Source of the DNA: Achatina immaculata
Lineage: Eukaryota; Mollusca; Gastropoda; Stylommatophora; Achatinidae
Assembly (NCBI GenBank): GCA_009760885.1
Contig: CM019716.1
Location: forward strand, 12,178,050-12,242,049
Direction: 5' to 3'
DNA: 64,000 nt
Program-made: the position numbers and the translations under genes
The notes under the pieces: generated by a model
What the model saw: only the letters and a program-made list of their open reading frames with translations
Databases searched by the model: none
What the model was told of the DNA's origin: nothing
Part shown: positions 54,101 to 60,100 of the stretch, in pieces
Numbering within the stretch: the stretch's first letter is position 1
How the letters are laid out: every line of letters starts with the position of its first letter

Positions 54101-57100
54101 TAGTCCTGCCACATTTTCGGGACTGGTGCAGCAAAGAGCGAGCAGAATAATGGAATGAGAGAGAGGGAGAAAGAAAAGAGTAAGAGAGAGTAAATTTAAG
54201 TTTAAAAACTTATGTACATCCAAAGAGTGAAAGAGAAGGCTTTGCCAAAAAAAGAATTATGTACATCAACGGAGAGAAAGATGACGATGGGAGAGAGAGA
54301 GAGAGGAAAAGAGAGAGAGTATAAAAAGATCCTATGAAAATTAGAGAAATATTAAAACCCTTTTTCATTTGAATTCGGAAAAAAAAAAAAAAGTTCCCCC
54401 CCCAAAAAAAACAAAACAAAACAAAACAAACAAAAAAAAACAGAACAGGGGAACAACATGATGACAGCAACAGGGATTCCTCATACGAGGTTCCCAGTTT
54501 GCACAGTGTAAGGTCTTGATAGACCAATCACTGAGTCTGATTAAAAAAAAAAAATTAAAAAAAAAAAAAAAAGGAAAACACAGCATCCAATGGAAAACTT
54601 TGATGCAAGATAAGAACAGAGGAGGCATCTCCCTACAAGACATATCAACAAAGATCCAGGCACTCAGAATTAAATATGTGGGACAAATCATCCAACAGCC
54701 ACACAAACATACACTAGCCCACTACTACGTAGGGCTAAGGCTAATCAAACTTTGTAAATTAAACAATGCATATTCCCATCACTTTGGCACTATACCGCTC
54801 TTCTACAGACAATGCATGCAAAGTGTCACTGGACATGAACATTTAATACACATGAAAACATCAGGCATATACAAATATCTGGTCAGGAAACAGGAGCCAC
54901 CATTACAGGACAGAATAAAGAGAGGATACAAATACTTCATCACTGACTACACACAATCATTTCAAAACCTACACCAGAAAGGAATCACGCCAAGTGCACG
55001 AGAGATAACATACAGACTATTGTTCAGCATAACTCCGACCACACAAGGGGTCGCCCGCAGATCCAACAGATTGATCAGATGTAGACTATGTAGAACAAAA
55101 ACACAGGAAACAGAAGAGCACATCTTCTTTGAGTGCAAAACTGTTTCTTTAGCTTTTAAACTTTTGACTCACGAGATAACAACAAAAAAACACAGACAGT
55201 AGACATGTATAGAGCAATCATGTTGAACACCATCCCTCGAACAGTAGCAGACAGCCATGAACAGTCCATCATCCTCCTAGCAGAATTTAGATCTCTTATC
55301 TGGTCATGTAGGAATAAGGCCATGTTTGATAACAAAGTTTTTACACCAGAAATTTTTCTGACCATCTTCCAAAACAAATTGTTACGGTTTTCCGGTAGTT
55401 TTTAACAACTACTTGGAATATTGAAGTCCTTTTTGTTTTTTGTGTGTGTATGTATGTTTTGACAACGACACAGTTTTAGTTTCAAAATGTTGGGTATTAT
55501 ATAACCATGTTTGTATATAAACATGCACTCAGATGTACCTATCATCCAAATCATTATCATCTCATGTTTTGTTAAAGCCTACCATTTCATTATTTCACTT
55601 CACGATGATTGGTTAGAACAACACTCCCATCAAAATTGTATCTCATTAACATACACCTAATTTCATCACAAACTTATATGTATTAGTTTCAAAACATCCT
55701 TTTTTCTGCAACTATGCATGTATATATACCTTTTCATTTGAATGACATGTAAAAGTTTTCTGGCAATAAAGAGGTAAAGGAAAAAAAAAAAAAAACGGTG
55801 GTCCTTCCAGTGAAGCTCAAAAAAAAAAAAGGTGGTCCTTCAAGGGCGAGGCCCTTCCATTGCACTCCAGTTGGGTTGACCCCTGCGATCACCCCAAATG
55901 CGGGTGACTCAAGTGCGTAATTTTTTCGTAGGGGGGACTGCGTTCATGCTATCCCTTGACATTAAACAAGCAGCATGAAAAAAAAAAAAAAAACTTCAGC
56001 ACAGGTAATGATCTCAGTTATTTATATAAAGTCAACATTCTGATACAACATAACCCAAGCCAAATTAATACAAGACTATTCATGATTTACCATTTTGTGA
56101 AATATTTAACAAAACAACTTCAAACTTTGCAAAGCAACTTACCTCTTTAACAAAATCAGTTGCCAGGACATGTGCATCATCCAGGATCTGGAAAGATGAA
56201 AATATGCTTAAATTATACATGAAACAAGCATGGAATGACTCAACACTATTTACATCCATCAAACAAAAAAACTTAATGTAGGAGCCGTGTCAGAATCTGG
56301 CCCCCTCCTCTCCCAGAAAGGAACAGTCTTAAGACCAGGATGACAAACTGGTGCTGACTGCCATGTGTCACAAAGTTGCATAGAAACTCTGACAAAGATG
56401 CTTTTCCTAATCCACCATTACATGTAACTGACCATCTTTTGCTTTCATGACAAACTGGAGCACAAGTTTCAAACTTCTGCACTGTATCAAACAGAAAACT
56501 GACCATCTGTTGCTTTCATGACAAACCAGAGCACAAGCTCCAAATTTCTACACTGTATCAAACAGAAAACTGCCATATTTCATACAAATCTTACTTTTAA
56601 AGACAACTTGCAAATAATAATGCTCCATATATTGATTAATAATTGTTTCAGTAAAGATTCTGGATGAGGATTTTAGATTCAATCTCTTTTTCGTTCCGTT
56701 TCGATGTAATACTGTGAACCCAGCTCCTCATTTTCCACTTTTAGTGAGATTAGATTTTTATTCTCCTTGGTTGGGACATCTTTAGTTCCACTGTCCTCTG
56801 TGCTTAACTGTCCTCTGTGCTTAACTGTCCTCTGTGCTTAACTGTCCTCTGTGCTTAACTGTCCTCTGTGCTTAACTCTTCCCATGCTGCAGGAAGAAAC
56901 ACAGACGTTCCATCTGGAGCCAGAGTAAAAGTGCGGGTCTTGATATGTATCAGGGGATATAGTTGGAAAAGTGAATGAAATACAGTATTTCCATGATAAG
57001 TGTACTTATGTTTCAAAATAACTAAAAATGTATGAAGATTTCATAAATGCAGAGTTTTTTTTAGGAAAAAATAAGTAATGTGATGTTTTTAGACAATAAC

Positions 57101-60100
57101 TGTGTCCTACTTACCATCAACTAGGTATAGATGTACAGTACATACTATCTGAGATGCCTAGAACCACTTGTCGGTCTCGTCTTGTGATAATATGGGCCAT
57201 TCTCACTAAAATAATGTCTGAAATAACCTTCTAACTAATTCTCCAGTCATATAGTATGTCTAGATCTGTTTGGGATACATTCAAGAACAGTGGGCTGGTC
57301 ACAGGGCATATCCATACCCCTATCTACATCACCAAAAACTGAAATTTCTCGATCAACAACTTCGTTTTTCACGCTCGACATCACTCGTAACTAAGCACTC
57401 TTCTGCCGTGATGAAAGGGGTCACTGGACATGTGCAAATAAAACGTGTACAATTAAAAAGTTACCCCGTCTTTGTAGAAACAAAACAAGTATTAAAAGAA
57501 AATAGTCACATGGCATGGAGCACACATACTGGAAGTGACCAATTTTAGACATTAGGCACAGGAAGAGTAGAGTAACCCCTGACAGAAGGCACTGTCCCCT
57601 GTGCTTAACACTGTCCAACTGGTAGTTGGTGACAGTAATTACATGTCACTTAATACTGTACTGAAACAAGCCAAATCTTTTGTCAAGAACATTCTCTTTG
57701 TCTCTCTGTCCATACCACTCATATTTTACATCACAGCAGCTGCTATCATTTACCACAGTAGTTCAAAGAGAGAAAAAAAAAAAAAGTAATGACAAGATGA
57801 ACTCAGAGACAATGAAAAATGTGCACACAATTGCTGTTGCTGGAGAAAAAAAACATAGGAGAGATATGATTCTTGTCAAGTTAAACCAAAATTCATGTTG
57901 TTTAACCAAAATATAAAGAAATATGACAGGATTTTATATATATATAAATGAACATTAGAGAGTTCTAAAATGCTACACTGAGCCTATCCTACTCTATGGA
58001 AGTGAGTCTCGGACAATCAACAGATTGATGGAAAGATCACTAGGGCAGCAGAGGTGTGGCTCATTAGAAGAATGTTGAGAATACCTTGGACAGCTAAGAT
58101 GACAAACAGAGAATGTCTAACACAAGCAAATGTATATAGAAATGTAATTAAATCTGCAAGAAAATGAAAGTCATCATTCATTCACTGGACATATAATGAG
58201 AAGAGAAGGGCTTGAAAACATCACAACAGGGAAGATCAATGGAAAAAGATCCTGGGGAAGACCAAGATGAAAAAATAAAAATCATGGACAGTACCAAAAA
58301 AAATAAATAAATAAATGAGCTGATGGAAAATATCAAAGAACAAGATCTATAGAGAAGCATGACAGCCAATGCCTGCCGATGTGGCACCTGATGATGATGA
58401 CAGGAGTAACGTCTGCTTATTTAAGACCACCTTTAAAAAAAAAAGAAAATATGACCAGACAGTCTATCATAGTTTACTTACAACATGGCACAATCTCTTA
58501 AAGCTGACATCCTCCTTTTCCAGCAAACGTATCAGGCTGTGGGGAGTTGAAATCAGAACCTCACAGCCCTCCATGAGGGAGACCTGGGTCTGAAATACAA
58601 CAATATAGTTGTACATACATCATGTTGCTCTTTTTTGTTGCTGCTGCTGCACTGTTGTTCCAGATGCTACAGTACTCATGCACAAAGAAGTCATACAGGT
58701 GAATGCTTATTACCTTCTTTATCTTCTCAGATAATGTTTCTACTACTAAATCGAGTGACAAACAAACAGTAATGGCTCTCCTGAACAATGGTGTTCTGAA
58801 TTTAAGTTTCCACTGTCACATCTGTATCTCAGGCACCTCTTTGCCAGCCAGAAATGGTTGTTTTCTCAGGCACTAAAAAAAAAAGCTGCAACAATTTCAC
58901 AACAGAAAGGAGCACCAAAGACTGCTGCTAAAATCATGACAGAAAGAAGCACCAAAGACAGCTGCTAAAATCATGACAGAAAGGAGCACCAAAGACAGCT
59001 GCTAAAATCATGACAGAAAGGAGCATCAAAGACAGCTGCTAAAATCATGACAGAAAGGAGCACCAAAGACAGCTGCTAAAATCATGACAGAAAGAAGCAC
59101 CAAAGACAGCTGCTAAAATCATGACAGAAAGGAGCACAAAAGACAGCTGCTAAAATCATGACAGAAAGGAGCACTAAAGACAGCTGCTAAAATCATGACA
59201 GAAAGAAAAAAATACAAACAGAAAATACAAAAAGCATGGCTGAATTCCTCACAAACTCCCTGTTAGCTATAAGAGCTCTAAGCAGCCATAAATGTAAAGA
59301 ATGAGATGGTGTCTGCTTCAACAGAAGCTAGTTTCAATGTTAATGATTGGAAAGGCCAGTACTGGCAGGGACAGCTAAATGATCACGATGCAGCTTTTTA
59401 CCGGAGGCAATGGGTTCCATCCCTGTTCACCAAGTATACCTAGATTTCTGGTGCTTTACACAACACAGAAGGCATCTTCTCAGAGAGTCAGATCTCCGCC
59501 AATTACTTTCACTCCCTCAGCAATGCATATGCACAAAAGTTTTCATTATACATTAAATCATCTCACGTGCTAATTTTTCATAATAACAATTTTCTACAAA
59601 AAATCAGTTCAGATATTACACTGACTCATACTTTATAAAACATGAGCACTGAGGAGAGAGCCAGAAACTGTAACCATGTGAAGGAAGTACATGAAGACTT
59701 ACGTGCTCGCTGTCTTCTGTTCCTCCTGCATACAGAACGATTGGTCGAATCTGTTTCTGAGAAGTAACAGGCCGAGACGGTCTCTTGGACTTAAGGTTCA
59801 TGTCTGTGAATTTTTCCACAATCTCAAAAACATTTTGGGCCTTCTTCCAAGATGGTACAACAATAAGGGCTATGGGCTGTGGAAGCCAAATGAAGCTGAT
59901 CAGAAAATGATTGTTAAAAAATGATGAGATAATCAACATATGTTAAGGGATGAGGTTATTAATATTTTATTAATATTTATATATATTAATATTTTCTTAC
60001 ATGCTTTCCATGAGTGTCCTGTAAACACCATTAAGATATGCATGGATTATGGAAGAATGAACAGTGCAGCTGGTAATGAACTGTCTTGCTATCTGAAGGC

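Noticed and set aside
55831..55959. Functional U1 snRNA gene
   Set aside because: The 5' 36 nt including the splice-site pairing end are missing, no snRNA promoter is seen, and a poly(A) tail follows.
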